Made by a program: the position numbers and the translations under genes. Below the pieces are notes generated by a model. The model searched no databases. It had not been told where the DNA came from and worked only from the letters and a program-made list of their open reading frames with translations. Shown in pieces: positions 26,548 through 36,944 of a stretch of 50,676 nucleotides of DNA. The DNA lies in the NCBI GenBank assembly GCA_002863085.1, contig PKDT01000068.1, positions 1-50,676 on the forward strand, in the 5' to 3' direction. The DNA is from Flavobacteriales bacterium (GTDB taxonomy: Bacteria; Bacteroidota; Bacteroidia; Flavobacteriales; TMED113). Numbering within the stretch: position 1 is the first letter of the stretch; every line of letters starts with the position of its first letter.

Positions 26548-27180
26548 TAATTCGCACAACATTACTCCATCTCTTATGGGAAGTAATGTGTTTTTCACTC
26601 TTTGGTCATTTCTGACTAATAAATTTAACTTTTTAATTTCATTTGTTTCCACATCTTTCTTTGGACTTTCAACTAGTACCTTCCCACTCCAAAGTACATT
26701 GTCAATAATTATACAGCCACCTTTATTTAATTTATTAACAGCCATCTCGTAATAATTACAGTAGTTTTTTTTATCTCCATCAATGAAAATTAAATCATAA
26801 TTATGTTTAAGAGTTGGAACAATTTCCATTGCATTTCCTATCAATAAATTTATTTTACTCTCAAGTCCTGATTTTTTAAAATATTTTTTGATGATATGTT
26901 CTAATTCTTCATTTATTTCAATAGTGTCTAATTTACCCCCATGCCTTAGTCCATGTGCTAAGCAAATTGAAGAATATCCTGTGTAGGTTCCAACCTCTAA
27001 AATACGTTCTGGTTTTTTAACGAAACTAATAAATCTTAAAAGTTGTCCTACAATTTTACCACTCAACATTCTTGGCATTAAAATCTTGTAGTTTGTTTCT
27101 CTTTCGAGTTCTTCTAATATCGTGTCTTCAGATGTAATTTTATTACAATAATTTAAAATATCTTCAGATAAAAAATCCAT
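26542..27180 (-). CDS. O-methyltransferase (SAM-dependent, caffeoyl-CoA/catechol type)
   Basis: This 212-residue protein matches the small cation-dependent O-methyltransferase family. It has the SAM-binding motif ILEVGTYTGYSSICLA near residues 59-74, LDTIEINEE for the acidic ribose-binding residue, DLIFIDGDKKNYCNYYE for the metal-binding Asp, and GGCIIIDNVLWSGKV. Substrates in this family are catechol-like or other small molecules and are unknown for most bacterial members. It is a single gene, divergent from the metalloprotease gene by 61 bases and convergent with crcB (its TAG stop is read from the last sense codon of crcB). Confidence 0.93.
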   Translation of the reverse strand: MDFLSEDILNYCNKITSEDTILEELERETNYKILMPRMLSGKIVGQLLRFISFVKKPERILEVGTYTGYSSICLAHGLRHGGKLDTIEINEELEHIIKKYFKKSGLESKINLLIGNAMEIVPTLKHNYDLIFIDGDKKNYCNYYEMAVNKLNKGGCIIIDNVLWSGKVLVESPKKDVETNEIKKLNLLVRNDQRVKNTLLPIRDGVMLCELL

Positions 27181-27241
27181 ATAATTATTTTGATTAATTA
27201 ATATTAACTAATTTAGAAAAGTTTACTTTTAAATTTTAATC

Positions 27242-29785
27242 ATGACACTCTTTTATAGGCATTTATTAATTATTTCTATTTTGTTTTTCAATCCACTTAC
27301 AGCACAGTTTTCAGGATCAAAATCTAAATCTAAGTCCTCAGACGAGCCAAAAAAAAACACAAAAAAGAAAGACATAAAAACAATCACAAAGGATTGCGTT
27401 GAATACAAAGGTTTATTCAATTTTTATCAAAATGAAGAAACATCTAAGTCTTTCTTGGAAATAGATACTTCCCAAATAAATAAGGAATTTATTTATTTTA
27501 GTTATGTCGAGGACGGTGTTCTTGATTCAAGAAACGTCAGAGGAAGATTTAGAGGGTCAAAAATCATTAAAATTCAAAAATATTTTAATAAAATTGATTT
27601 TGTAGTTGAAAATTATTCATACTATTTTGATCCAGAAAGTCCTTTAAGCAACTCAAAAAATGCGAATATTAATCAACCAATAATTATTAGTGAGGAAATT
27701 CTTGGATTCAATTCGGATAGTTCTAGTTTTTTAATCAACGCCGATAATGTTTTTCTTTCGGAAAATTTACAACAAGTAAAATCATCATATTCATCTTCAT
27801 ACAGAGGCTTTAAATTAGGGTCACTCAATAAATCTAAGACTCGTTACTATAAGGTTAACAATTACCCTGAAAATACCGACGTTATAGTTGATTATGTTTA
27901 TGAATCTAAATACCCACAAAAATATGGAAGCAAAGCCATAACTGACTCTAGAGTAGTGGGTATGCGAATCCAACACAGCTTGATTGAGATTCCGGATAAC
28001 AACTTTAAACCGAGATTTGACGATCCGCGGGTAGGTTATTTCCACACGCAAACTAATGATATGACAACTATTGACCAGATTAACTATCGAGATATGATCC
28101 ACAGATGGGATCTCAAGAAAAAAAATCCTGAACTAGAATTATCAGAACCAGTAAATCCGATAGTTTGGTGGATTGAAAATACAACTCCCATTGAGTTCAG
28201 ATCAATTATTAAGAAAGGTGTTGAGTCTTGGAATATTGCATTTGAAAAAGCTGGATTTTTAAATGCGATTCAAGTCAAAGTACAACCTGATACTGCTCTA
28301 TGGGATGCGGGTGATATAAGGTATAATGTTTTGAGATGGACATCATCACCACAGCCACCGTGGGGTGGTTATGGCCCTTCATTTGTGAATCCAAAAACAG
28401 GACAAATTCTTGGAGCTGATATTATGTTGGAGTGGGTTTATATAACTAATAGGATAAAATACGATTATTTGTTTAATGAATCTGATTTCAACTCTGAGTA
28501 TTCGGATCACAACGATCATTTGTGTATAGCTGCCCATGAATTGCAACTTCAAAATAATTTTGGTTTAGATTTTATCGAATTTAAATCCTTGGGTGAAGAA
28601 ATGAAAAAAGAGTTAGTTAACCAATCTCTTCAGAGATTAGTTCTACATGAGGTTGGTCATACGTTGGGGTTAAGTCATAATTTTAAGGGAAGTACTTTAC
28701 TCTCAGTTGATGAGTTAAATAATAAAAATATTGTTGCAAAAAAGGGAATTTGCTCTTCTGTAATGGAGTATCCTGCAATTAATATTACAAAAAATCCTGA
28801 TGATCAAGGCCTTTTTTACGACATTGTTCCTGGTCCATATGACTGTTGGGCAATAGAGTTTGGTTATTCCGATTTTTCAGACCAAAAAGAATTAGAATCA
28901 CTATCTAAGATTCTATCCCGTTCAACCAATAAAGATTTGGTCTATGCCAACGATGCAGATGATATGAGATATCCTGGTAAAGGAATAGATCCAAATGCAA
29001 TGATAAATGATTTAAGTAGCGATCCAGTTTTGCACTCAAAGGAAAGAATGGATATGATAAAAGAAATGTTGCAGAGTCTAAAGTCAAAGTATACCGCTGA
29101 AGGGACAACATATGAAAGACTAAAAAAGACATATTTCTCTCTTTTGTCTCAATATTTCAGATGCCTTGACATAATTTCAAGACAAATTGGTGGTGTAAAT
29201 GTTGATAGGTCATTTATAAGTCAAAATTCCGAAATTAAACCATTTAGCCCTGTTGAAGTTGACTTACAAAAATATTCAGTCCAATTAATTAAAGAATATG
29301 GTTTTGAAAATCAAGAAATGTTCAATGATAGTGATTTATTCTCCCACTTACAGTCTCAGAGAAGAGGATTTAATTTTAGATCAAGCGGTGAAGATCCAAA
29401 AATACTTCCGACAGTTTTAAATAGACAAAAATTGCTCTTATCTCATCTGTTGAATAAAAATGTGTTACAAAGAATAAATAATAGTTCCCTATATGGTAAC
29501 GAATACAGTTTAACTGAGTATATGATTGATTTGAGAAATGCAGTATTTAGAAGCGATTTATATTCAAATGTTTCTTTAACAAGACGTAATTTACAAGTTG
29601 AATATATAGATTTTTTGATCCGTCTTGTTTCAGATAAATCCAATTACGATAATATGTCTAAAACTTCAGCGTTCTACAATCTAAATTGGTTAAAATCCAA
29701 TTTAGATAAAGAAATAGGGAACTTAACCACTAGACAACATAGGGAATATTTACTTTACAAAATTGATGATATCATTGAAAATTAA
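27242..29785 (+). CDS. Secreted zinc-dependent metalloprotease (DUF5117/DUF4953-type metzincin)
   Basis: This is an 847-residue exported protein. A signal peptide (LLIISILFFNPLTAQ) precedes a basic Ser/Lys-rich linker (about residues 21-46). The next 350 residues are a beta-rich region typical of DUF5117 proteins. The catalytic site HEVGHTLGLSHNF begins at His469 and fits the metzincin HExxHxxGxxH zinc motif; a Met-turn follows at Met508 (SSVMEYP). The C-terminal 250 residues are the helical part seen in this large Bacteroidota family. No T9SS sorting domain is visible at the C-terminus. The physiological substrate is unknown, probably extracellular or periplasmic peptides. It stands alone between divergent and convergent neighbours. 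Confidence 0.92.
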   Translation: MTLFYRHLLIISILFFNPLTAQFSGSKSKSKSSDEPKKNTKKKDIKTITKDCVEYKGLFNFYQNEETSKSFLEIDTSQINKEFIYFSYVEDGVLDSRNVRGRFRGSKIIKIQKYFNKIDFVVENYSYYFDPESPLSNSKNANINQPIIISEEILGFNSDSSSFLINADNVFLSENLQQVKSSYSSSYRGFKLGSLNKSKTRYYKVNNYPENTDVIVDYVYESKYPQKYGSKAITDSRVVGMRIQHSLIEIPDNNFKPRFDDPRVGYFHTQTNDMTTIDQINYRDMIHRWDLKKKNPELELSEPVNPIVWWIENTTPIEFRSIIKKGVESWNIAFEKAGFLNAIQVKVQPDTALWDAGDIRYNVLRWTSSPQPPWGGYGPSFVNPKTGQILGADIMLEWVYITNRIKYDYLFNESDFNSEYSDHNDHLCIAAHELQLQNNFGLDFIEFKSLGEEMKKELVNQSLQRLVLHEVGHTLGLSHNFKGSTLLSVDELNNKNIVAKKGICSSVMEYPAINITKNPDDQGLFYDIVPGPYDCWAIEFGYSDFSDQKELESLSKILSRSTNKDLVYANDADDMRYPGKGIDPNAMINDLSSDPVLHSKERMDMIKEMLQSLKSKYTAEGTTYERLKKTYFSLLSQYFRCLDIISRQIGGVNVDRSFISQNSEIKPFSPVEVDLQKYSVQLIKEYGFENQEMFNDSDLFSHLQSQRRGFNFRSSGEDPKILPTVLNRQKLLLSHLLNKNVLQRINNSSLYGNEYSLTEYMIDLRNAVFRSDLYSNVSLTRRNLQVEYIDFLIRLVSDKSNYDNMSKTSAFYNLNWLKSNLDKEIGNLTTRQHREYLLYKIDDIIEN

Positions 29786-31579
29786 TTAAATCGAAAAGCC
29801 ATATTTACCGTCATTTTTTAGTCTCAGTGCTATTTCCCGTCTAATTTCTTTTATTTTGAAGTCATTAGAATTACTCAATTTATTCAACAAAATAAACAAA
29901 ATTTTCTTTTCAAATCCACTTGAGCATGTTGTTATAATCTCTTGAGAAGCTTGCTTAATTGTATTTAACGACTCACAAAGATGATTTTGTAGCATTTTGA
30001 TTTGGGTAATACAATTTTCTTTACCGTTTAATTTTATTAATTTTTCTGTTTTTAGAAGTACAGATTCTGATATATAGGTTTCAATAATTAAATCAGCGAT
30101 TCTTAAAAGTAACTCTTGCTCTTTAACAAGTTTCGCTTTAAATTTCTGTGCAGCAAGTCCTAACAACAATAATGTTAAATCTTTGATATTCACTACAATT
30201 TGCTTTTCTTTACTTAATGAAGATTTAACGATTTTTTTATTTATTCCTAATAAAGTCAAAGGAATACGTTTTCTAATTTCTTTGATTTTTTTGAAGATAT
30301 TTAATTCTTTTTTAATTGCTTTTTTTAATGTCATTTCAACTATGAGCATTCGATTTATTTCATTGGTGCCCTCGTAAATTCTCGAAATTCTAGCATCTCT
30401 GTAAGCAGGTTCTACCAGTGTGTCTGCTGAGTATCCCATTCCACCATGAATTTGAATCGCTTGATCTGAAACATACATTATTACCTCTGAACCATAAACT
30501 TTCATTATCGCACATTCCACAGCATAACTGAGAAGTGACTGAAGTTTTGCATCTGTTTTTTCAGTTCCGTTTTTAATAAGTTCTGAAATTTTAGTTTCTA
30601 TATCATTTCCAGCTCTGTATAATGCTGCATTGGAAGCATAAGTTTTTGTAGCCATGTGAGCAAATTTTTCTTGAATTGCTCCATAATCGATTATAGCAGT
30701 ATTAAACTGTTTTCTTTGAAGTGCATAGCTTATTGAAATATTCAAGACTTTTTCAGCTGCAGCAGTAGTCGCGGCACATAATTTTATTCTTCCAACGTTT
30801 AGTGAGTTCATCGCAATTTTAAAGCCTCCATTCCTTTCACCTAGAATTTGTTGTGATGGAACGATAGTCTTATCATAAAATACCTGCCTTGTAGATGAAG
30901 AACTAAGCCCAAGTTTTTTCTCTTCTTCTCCTAGGGTGACACCGTTAGATTCTGATTTTTTTAATACAAATCCAGTAATATTTTTATCATTTTCAATTCT
31001 GGCAAATACAATGAAAACTTCAGAGAAGCCTGCATTGCTTATCCAAATTTTCTGACCTGTGATTTCATATGATTTTTTATCGTTGGAAAGAACAGCAATT
31101 GTTTTACCTGAGTTTGCGTCTGATCCAGCTTCTGGTTCTGTTAGGTTATAACAAGCAATCCACTCTCCTGACGCAATTTTTGGTAAAAATTCCTTTTTTA
31201 TGTCCTCACTTCCGTAGTATAAAATAGGGTAGGTACCAATGCCAGTATGAGCACCATAAGCAGTTGCAATAGAACCAGAGTCACAGCTCATTTCTCCACA
31301 AATAAACATTGACAAATTAAAGCCCATTCCAAATCCACCATATTCTTCAGGAATATTGAGTCCCAATAATCCCATTTCACCGGCTTTCTTCATGATTTTT
31401 TTTACAAGTTCATAATTTTTGTTTTCGAGTTCATGAACATTGGGCTCTATTTCTTTTTTGACAAATTCTCTTGTTGCTTCAATCATTTGAAGTGAGGTTT
31501 TATCAAATTCTTCAATAATAAAAACATTATTAAAGTTTGTTTCTTCAACTAAAAATGAGCATCCGATTTGTTTATTCAT
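29786..31579 (-). CDS. Acyl-CoA dehydrogenase (VLCAD/FadE-like)
   Basis: This FAD enzyme introduces the trans-2 double bond into acyl-CoA, the first oxidation of beta-oxidation. The 597 residues include the ACAD core with YNLTEPEAGSDANSGKT, KIWISNAGFSEVFIVFA, QIHGGMGYSADTLVEPAYRDAR and RIYEGTNEINRM, which contains the Glu typical of medium- to very-long-chain enzymes. An extra C-terminal helical domain of about 180 residues resembles VLCAD/ACAD9-like proteins. It is the last gene of a four-gene beta-oxidation operon, 6 bases downstream of the thiolase gene, and its stop touches the metalloprotease stop. Confidence 0.95.
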   Translation of the reverse strand: MNKQIGCSFLVEETNFNNVFIIEEFDKTSLQMIEATREFVKKEIEPNVHELENKNYELVKKIMKKAGEMGLLGLNIPEEYGGFGMGFNLSMFICGEMSCDSGSIATAYGAHTGIGTYPILYYGSEDIKKEFLPKIASGEWIACYNLTEPEAGSDANSGKTIAVLSNDKKSYEITGQKIWISNAGFSEVFIVFARIENDKNITGFVLKKSESNGVTLGEEEKKLGLSSSSTRQVFYDKTIVPSQQILGERNGGFKIAMNSLNVGRIKLCAATTAAAEKVLNISISYALQRKQFNTAIIDYGAIQEKFAHMATKTYASNAALYRAGNDIETKISELIKNGTEKTDAKLQSLLSYAVECAIMKVYGSEVIMYVSDQAIQIHGGMGYSADTLVEPAYRDARISRIYEGTNEINRMLIVEMTLKKAIKKELNIFKKIKEIRKRIPLTLLGINKKIVKSSLSKEKQIVVNIKDLTLLLLGLAAQKFKAKLVKEQELLLRIADLIIETYISESVLLKTEKLIKLNGKENCITQIKMLQNHLCESLNTIKQASQEIITTCSSGFEKKILFILLNKLSNSNDFKIKEIRREIALRLKNDGKYGFSI

Positions 31580-31585
31580 AAATAT

Positions 31586-32767
31586 TTATTTTAATAGTTC
31601 AAATATTCCAGCTGCTCCTTGGCCTGTACCAACACACATGGTTACCATACCAAACTTGTTATTTCTCCTTCTCATTTCATTTAACAATTGAACCGAAAGT
31701 TTAGCTCCTGTACAACCTAAAGGATGACCAAGTGCAATTGCACCACCATTGACATTAATTATTTCAGGATTTAGATTTGCTTCTCTAATAACAGCTAATG
31801 CTTGGCATGCAAATGCCTCGTTTAGTTCTATCAGCTCTATATCATCAATATTAAGGTTTGCTTGCTTTAAGGCCTGAGGTATAGCACTGACAGGTCCAAT
31901 ACCCATGTGTTTTGGTTCAACTCCAGCCACAGCGTAGCTTTTTAATTTAGCAATGGGTTCAAGTCCAAGTTTAACTAACATTTTTTCGGACATTAGTGTC
32001 AGAAAGGCGGCTCCATCTGATGTCTGAGATGAATTTCCAGCCGTGACAGTGCCATTCGTTGAAAAAACAGGCTTAAGTTTTGCAAGTTTTTCAATTGTTG
32101 TATCATTTCTTGGGCCCTCGTCAGTATCAAAGATAAAATCCTTTGTAATTTTATTTTCTTTTTCATCAAGCGATGTTTCAATTACTTTATAAGGAATAAT
32201 ATCATCATTGAAGAGTCCATTGCTAATTGCATTTACGGCTTTCATGTGTGAATAATATGCAAATTCATCTTGATCATCTCTACTTATATTATATTTTTGA
32301 ACGATTGCTTCTGCTGTATTGCCCATGCCCCAGTACCAATCTGGGTTAATTTTTGCTATATGATAATTTGGAATAATTCTCCATCCTCCCATTGGTATTT
32401 TGGACATGCTTTCAACTCCACCAGCTAAAATACATTCCGCCATTGATGTTTTAATTTTAGCTGCGGCCAACGCAACAGATTCAAGTCCGGACGAGCAATA
32501 CCTATTTACAGTCATACCAGGTACTTTAACAGTATTAAGTCCTAATAATGAGATCATCCTTCCTATATTTAGACCTTGTTCAGCTTCAGGTGTCGCATTA
32601 CCTACGATTACATCGTTGATAAAATTATTATTGAACCCAGGAATTTTCTTGGTTATTTGACTTATTATTTCTGCTCCTAAATCGTCGGGTCTAGTAAATC
32701 TAAGTTTGCCTTTTTTTGCTTTTGATACTGCACTTCTATATGCATTAACTATATATACTTCTTCCAT
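31586..32767 (-). CDS. fadA: Acetyl-CoA C-acyltransferase (3-ketoacyl-CoA thiolase)
   Basis: The thiolase cleaves 3-ketoacyl-CoA to acetyl-CoA and a shortened acyl-CoA. The length of 393 residues is typical. The nucleophilic Cys is in TVNRYCSSGLESVALAA near residue 90, followed by the covering segment AGGVESMSKIPMGG. The C-terminal catalytic motifs are ELNEAFACQALAV, NVNGGAIALGHPLGCTGAK and TMCVGTGQGAAGIFE. It lies 2 bases after the multifunctional hydroxyacyl-CoA dehydrogenase gene and 6 before the acyl-CoA dehydrogenase gene, fixing its role in beta-oxidation rather than in acetoacetyl-CoA synthesis. Confidence 0.96.
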   Translation of the reverse strand: MEEVYIVNAYRSAVSKAKKGKLRFTRPDDLGAEIISQITKKIPGFNNNFINDVIVGNATPEAEQGLNIGRMISLLGLNTVKVPGMTVNRYCSSGLESVALAAAKIKTSMAECILAGGVESMSKIPMGGWRIIPNYHIAKINPDWYWGMGNTAEAIVQKYNISRDDQDEFAYYSHMKAVNAISNGLFNDDIIPYKVIETSLDEKENKITKDFIFDTDEGPRNDTTIEKLAKLKPVFSTNGTVTAGNSSQTSDGAAFLTLMSEKMLVKLGLEPIAKLKSYAVAGVEPKHMGIGPVSAIPQALKQANLNIDDIELIELNEAFACQALAVIREANLNPEIINVNGGAIALGHPLGCTGAKLSVQLLNEMRRRNNKFGMVTMCVGTGQGAAGIFELLK

Positions 32768-32769
32768 AA

Positions 32770-35124
32770 TTAATTTCTGAGTGGTTTGCCTTTTTCTAAC
32801 ATATGTTTTATTCTTTCAAGTGTTTTGGGTTCTCCGCAAAGTGACAAAAAAGCTTCTCTTTCGATGTCAAGAAGATATTGTTCAGTAACATTAGTTGGAG
32901 AAGATAGATTTCCACCACAAAGAACATATGCTAATTTTTCGCACATTAGTTGTTCATGCTTGGTTATGTATCCACCATGTTCAAATGTATCCGCTCCAAT
33001 CAGAAACATACCTAAACCATCTTTGCCCAAAACTTTTATCTTTTTATCCATTATAGGTTTAGTATAGCCAAGATTATGAATAAAATTAACCTTTTCTTTT
33101 GCATCTTGTATCAGCTTGTCAGAGTTGATAGAAATATTGTCTTTTCCGTTTTGAAGATATCCTAGATCAAAAGCCTCGTGAGCAGATGTTGCAACTTTGG
33201 CTTGGCCAATATTAAGAAAGAACTCTTTGAGTCTTGGAAGTTCAATATCTCCATCATAGTACATATGGGATGCTCTGAGTGCCATTTCTTTTGTGCCGCC
33301 ACCTCCAGGAATTAGACCAACTCCTAATTCTACAAGTCCAATATATGACTCGGCAGCCGCTTGAACAGCATCTGCGTGAAGTGACAATTCACAACCTCCA
33401 CCCAAAACTAATCCATGAGTAGCTACGACGACAGGTATGTCAGAGTATCTAATTCTCATTGAAGTATTTTGAAATGTTTTTACAGCGTCCTCTAAAATTT
33501 TCCACTCCTGTTCAACAATTAATGTGAAAATCATACTTATATCGGCACCAGCTGAAAAGTGCTCTCCTTGGTTCCCTATTACCAAACCTTTATAATCTTT
33601 TTCAGCAATGTCTAAGCCATGATTAATTCCCTCAATTACTTCTTTACCGATTGAGTTTAACTTGGTGTGAAATTCAATGTTAAGAATATCATCTCCTATA
33701 TCGATTAGAGAAACACCCTCGTTTTTCCAAACTAATGAATTATCTTTTAATGATTTTAAATTAATCAATTTGTTAAGAACAGGAATTGGCTTGAAATTTT
33801 TTGTTTCTTTTGAATAAATACTTTCATTTCCATCAACTGACTTATAAAAACTTTTAATATTAACTTTCTCAATCCAACTTGGTATTTTGAGGTTTTCGTC
33901 TTTAATTAATTGAATACCTTTGTCTATCCCGATTTGGTCCCACATTTCGAATGGGCCAATCTTCCAACCAAAACCAGCACACATAGCTTTATCAATTTTG
34001 TATATTTCGTCACAAATTTCATTTATGCGGTGAGAAACATATGAAAACATAAATGCAAACATTTTTTTATAAAATTGAGAGGCTAAATCATTTGAAACAA
34101 TTAACATTGGTAACCTTTCACTCAAAGAACTAATTTTTCTAGTCTTTTTCAATAATTCAAATTCTGGTTTAGGAGCCTTGCGATATTCAAGTGAGTCAAT
34201 GTCTAAGCTGAGAATTATTTTTTTACCATTGCTGTCAACATCTTTTTTGTAAAAGCCTTTTTGTGTTTTACTACCAAGCATGTTTTTATCAATCATTTTA
34301 GTAATAAAATTGGGAAGTTTAAATATATCACGATGTTCATCATTTTGACAGTTATTGTATACGCCTTCAGCAACACGTGCCAAAGTATCTAAGCCAACTA
34401 AGTCTGATGTTCGAAATGTTGCAGACTTTGGACGACCAATTATCTGACCAGTTAATCTGTCGACTTCATCAATTGTTAGGTTCAGTTCACCGATAATTTT
34501 AAACAATGAACAAATACCCGCAACTCCGACTCTATTGGCTATAAATGCTGGCGTATCATTGCATAACACAGTAGTTTTGCCCAGAAACTTTTCACCATAT
34601 GACATCAAGAAGGTTATGAGATTTTTATTAGTTTTAGATGAAGGAATAATTTCAAGAAGCTTTAAGTACCTTGGTGGGTTAAAAAAATGTGTTCCACAAA
34701 AATATTCACAAAAGTCGGAACTTCTATCCTTAAGCATGCTTTCAATTGGAATTCCAGAGGTATTTGAGCTAATTATTGAGCCCTTTGTTCGGTACTTTTC
34801 AATGTTTTTGAAAAGCTGCTTTTTTATTTCTAGATTTTCTATTATTGCTTCTAGAATCCAGTCGCAAGATTCTATTTTTTTTAAATCATCATCCAAATTT
34901 CCAATTTCAATTCTATCACTAAATTCTTTTTTGTAGAGGGGGGCAGGCTTTGATTTTATTGTTTTTTTAAGTGAATCATAAACAATTTGGTTTTTAAACT
35001 CCTTATTATCAGACGTTATATCAAGTAATAAAACTTTCACACCTATATTAGCAAAATGGCACGCTATTCTTGAACCCATTATTCCTGAACCTATGACGGC
35101 AACTTTATTTATTTTTTTGTTCAT
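32770..35124 (-). CDS. 3-hydroxyacyl-CoA dehydrogenase / enoyl-CoA hydratase (FadN-like)
   Basis: This 784-residue bifunctional enzyme performs the hydration and second oxidation of beta-oxidation. The dehydrogenase comes first: the NAD site is VAVIGSGIMGSRIA near residue 8, followed by SSNTSGIPIESM and GTHFFNPPRYLKLLEI, with helical 3HCDH domains to about residue 430. The crotonase-like part lies near residues 475-690, with HFSAGADISMI forming the oxyanion hole and LGGGCELSLHADAVQAA and ELGVGLIPGGGGTKE the active site. This HCDH-first order resembles Bacillus FadN rather than E. coli FadB. The gene overlaps the acyl-CoA synthetase gene by 4 bases and precedes the thiolase gene. Confidence 0.95.
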   Translation of the reverse strand: MNKKINKVAVIGSGIMGSRIACHFANIGVKVLLLDITSDNKEFKNQIVYDSLKKTIKSKPAPLYKKEFSDRIEIGNLDDDLKKIESCDWILEAIIENLEIKKQLFKNIEKYRTKGSIISSNTSGIPIESMLKDRSSDFCEYFCGTHFFNPPRYLKLLEIIPSSKTNKNLITFLMSYGEKFLGKTTVLCNDTPAFIANRVGVAGICSLFKIIGELNLTIDEVDRLTGQIIGRPKSATFRTSDLVGLDTLARVAEGVYNNCQNDEHRDIFKLPNFITKMIDKNMLGSKTQKGFYKKDVDSNGKKIILSLDIDSLEYRKAPKPEFELLKKTRKISSLSERLPMLIVSNDLASQFYKKMFAFMFSYVSHRINEICDEIYKIDKAMCAGFGWKIGPFEMWDQIGIDKGIQLIKDENLKIPSWIEKVNIKSFYKSVDGNESIYSKETKNFKPIPVLNKLINLKSLKDNSLVWKNEGVSLIDIGDDILNIEFHTKLNSIGKEVIEGINHGLDIAEKDYKGLVIGNQGEHFSAGADISMIFTLIVEQEWKILEDAVKTFQNTSMRIRYSDIPVVVATHGLVLGGGCELSLHADAVQAAAESYIGLVELGVGLIPGGGGTKEMALRASHMYYDGDIELPRLKEFFLNIGQAKVATSAHEAFDLGYLQNGKDNISINSDKLIQDAKEKVNFIHNLGYTKPIMDKKIKVLGKDGLGMFLIGADTFEHGGYITKHEQLMCEKLAYVLCGGNLSSPTNVTEQYLLDIEREAFLSLCGEPKTLERIKHMLEKGKPLRN

Positions 35125-36905
35125 CTGTAAATTTCGTTGTATTGTTTAGAGTATTTTTTTATTATATTTTTTCTCCTTAGTTTCATTGTTGCAGTCAACT
35201 CGCCACCATCAACTGACCATGGTGAGCTTAAAAGTCTAAAAACTTTAATTCTTTCATAAGGATTAAAAAAGCTGTTGAATTGTTCAACCTCATTATCAAA
35301 TTTCTTTAACACCTTGTCATTTTTTATAATTTCGGTTATTTCTTTAATATTTATCTTGTGCTTATTACACCAAAAATTTAATCCTTCTGTTGAGGGAACT
35401 ATCAAAGCAGCTGCATGTTTTTCACCTTCACCTATTACAATTATCTGTTCAATTAGTCTAGATTCTTTAAATTTGTTTTCCATGACTTGAGGAGCAATAT
35501 ATTTGCCGCCTGATGTTTTAAAAATCTCTTTTTTTCGATCAGTGATTTTTAAATATTTATCGTCAACTAAGCGACCAATATCACCAGTATGAAACCAACC
35601 GTCATTTGTTAGAACTTTCTTTGTTTCATCTGCTTTGTTGAAATATCCCATCATAATATTAGGACCTCTAACTACAATTTCTCCTTCGCCATCTTTCATA
35701 CCATCTTCATGAATAAGTTTTAATTCAACACCATCAATTAGTGTACCAACTGTACCATAACAGGCATCATTGGTATGAGCTAGATTAACTGAAATAACTG
35801 GCGATGTTTCGGATAAGCCATAGCCTTCAAGAACTGGCATTTGAGCTGCAGTAAATATTTTAGCTATTCTTTCTTGTAAAGCAGATGCACCAGAAAAAAT
35901 GAATCTCATTCTTCCTCCAACTGCTTCCCTCCACTTGTTAAAGATTAATTTATTTGCTATTGACAATTGAAGTTCATATAGAAGTCCATTTTTTTTGTTG
36001 TATTGGTGATTCAGTCCCAAGTTTACAGCCCAGAAAAATAATAATCTTTTTAAACCTTTCAGCTCGTTACCCTTGGTTAAGATTTTGTCATAGACTTTTT
36101 CAAGCAATCTTGGAACTGTAGGCATAATAGTAGGTTTGATAATTTTCAGGTCGTCACCTATGTAGTCAATTCCTCTCGAGTAATAGATAGATACTCCAGT
36201 ATACATGTAAAAATACTCTACCATTCGTTCAAATACATGGCACAACGGAAGAAAGCTAATGGCTCTGTCGTTTATCCCAACAGGAAGAAGGTTTTTAACT
36301 GCCTTTACTTGACTTAATACGTTTTTGTGACTCAACATTACTCCTTTTGGATTTCCAGTGGTTCCGGATGTATAAATAAGAGTAAATAAATCTTCTTCAT
36401 TAATTGAGTTTTGAATTTCAAATATTTTTTGTTTGTTATTTTTTTTAGAACCCAAATCAATCAAATCATTGAAGTTTCTTAAATTCTTTAAATTATCGAA
36501 TGAAATAATTTCATCAAGACAATCAATTTCTTCAACTAAACCTTTAACATTTTGATATATATCATTTGAACCAACAAAAACTAATTTTGCTCCACAGTCA
36601 TTTATTATATATTTATATTCTTCTCTTGTTATATTTGGATAAATTGGTGCATTTATTGCACCTACTTTGCTTATTGACATGTCTAAAAGACTCCACTCGG
36701 GACGATTTGGTGAGACTATGCAAATTTTATCTTGTTTTTTTACACCTAGCTCTATTAATGCAGATGCAAGTTTATTTGAAATTTCAACGAATTCTGACGA
36801 ACTATATTTTTTGATTCCATTACTTGTAGTAACAGCAATCATGTCATCTTTTGGATAGAGTTTATTATACCTTTCGTCTAAACTATATAAATTTAATTTT
36901 TCCAT
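35121..36905 (-). CDS. Long-chain acyl-CoA synthetase (AMP-forming)
   Basis: This enzyme activates free fatty acids to acyl-CoA for the operon. I place the start at the ATG at 36905 (MEKLNLYSLDERY), giving 594 residues; the ORF-track start at 36932 uses a TTG and adds nine residues unlike the family. The P-loop-like motif is TLIYTSGTTGNPKGVMLSH, followed by FLPLCHVFER, EGYGLSETSPVISVN, GWFHTGDIGRL and ITDRKKEIFKTSGGKYIAPQ. It is the first gene of the fad operon. Upstream lies a 149-base spacer shared with purL that contains an inverted repeat, a candidate regulatory site. Confidence 0.95.
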   Translation of the reverse strand: MEKLNLYSLDERYNKLYPKDDMIAVTTSNGIKKYSSSEFVEISNKLASALIELGVKKQDKICIVSPNRPEWSLLDMSISKVGAINAPIYPNITREEYKYIINDCGAKLVFVGSNDIYQNVKGLVEEIDCLDEIISFDNLKNLRNFNDLIDLGSKKNNKQKIFEIQNSINEEDLFTLIYTSGTTGNPKGVMLSHKNVLSQVKAVKNLLPVGINDRAISFLPLCHVFERMVEYFYMYTGVSIYYSRGIDYIGDDLKIIKPTIMPTVPRLLEKVYDKILTKGNELKGLKRLLFFWAVNLGLNHQYNKKNGLLYELQLSIANKLIFNKWREAVGGRMRFIFSGASALQERIAKIFTAAQMPVLEGYGLSETSPVISVNLAHTNDACYGTVGTLIDGVELKLIHEDGMKDGEGEIVVRGPNIMMGYFNKADETKKVLTNDGWFHTGDIGRLVDDKYLKITDRKKEIFKTSGGKYIAPQVMENKFKESRLIEQIIVIGEGEKHAAALIVPSTEGLNFWCNKHKINIKEITEIIKNDKVLKKFDNEVEQFNSFFNPYERIKVFRLLSSPWSVDGGELTATMKLRRKNIIKKYSKQYNEIYR

Positions 36906-36944
36906 TTTAAGGGGGTACTTATTTACCTTCAATCTAGTTAAAAA

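Noticed and set aside
36906-36932. TTG start of the acyl-CoA synthetase gene in the ORF track
   Set aside because: An ATG nine codons downstream gives the expected N-terminus; the extra residues look like untranslated leader.
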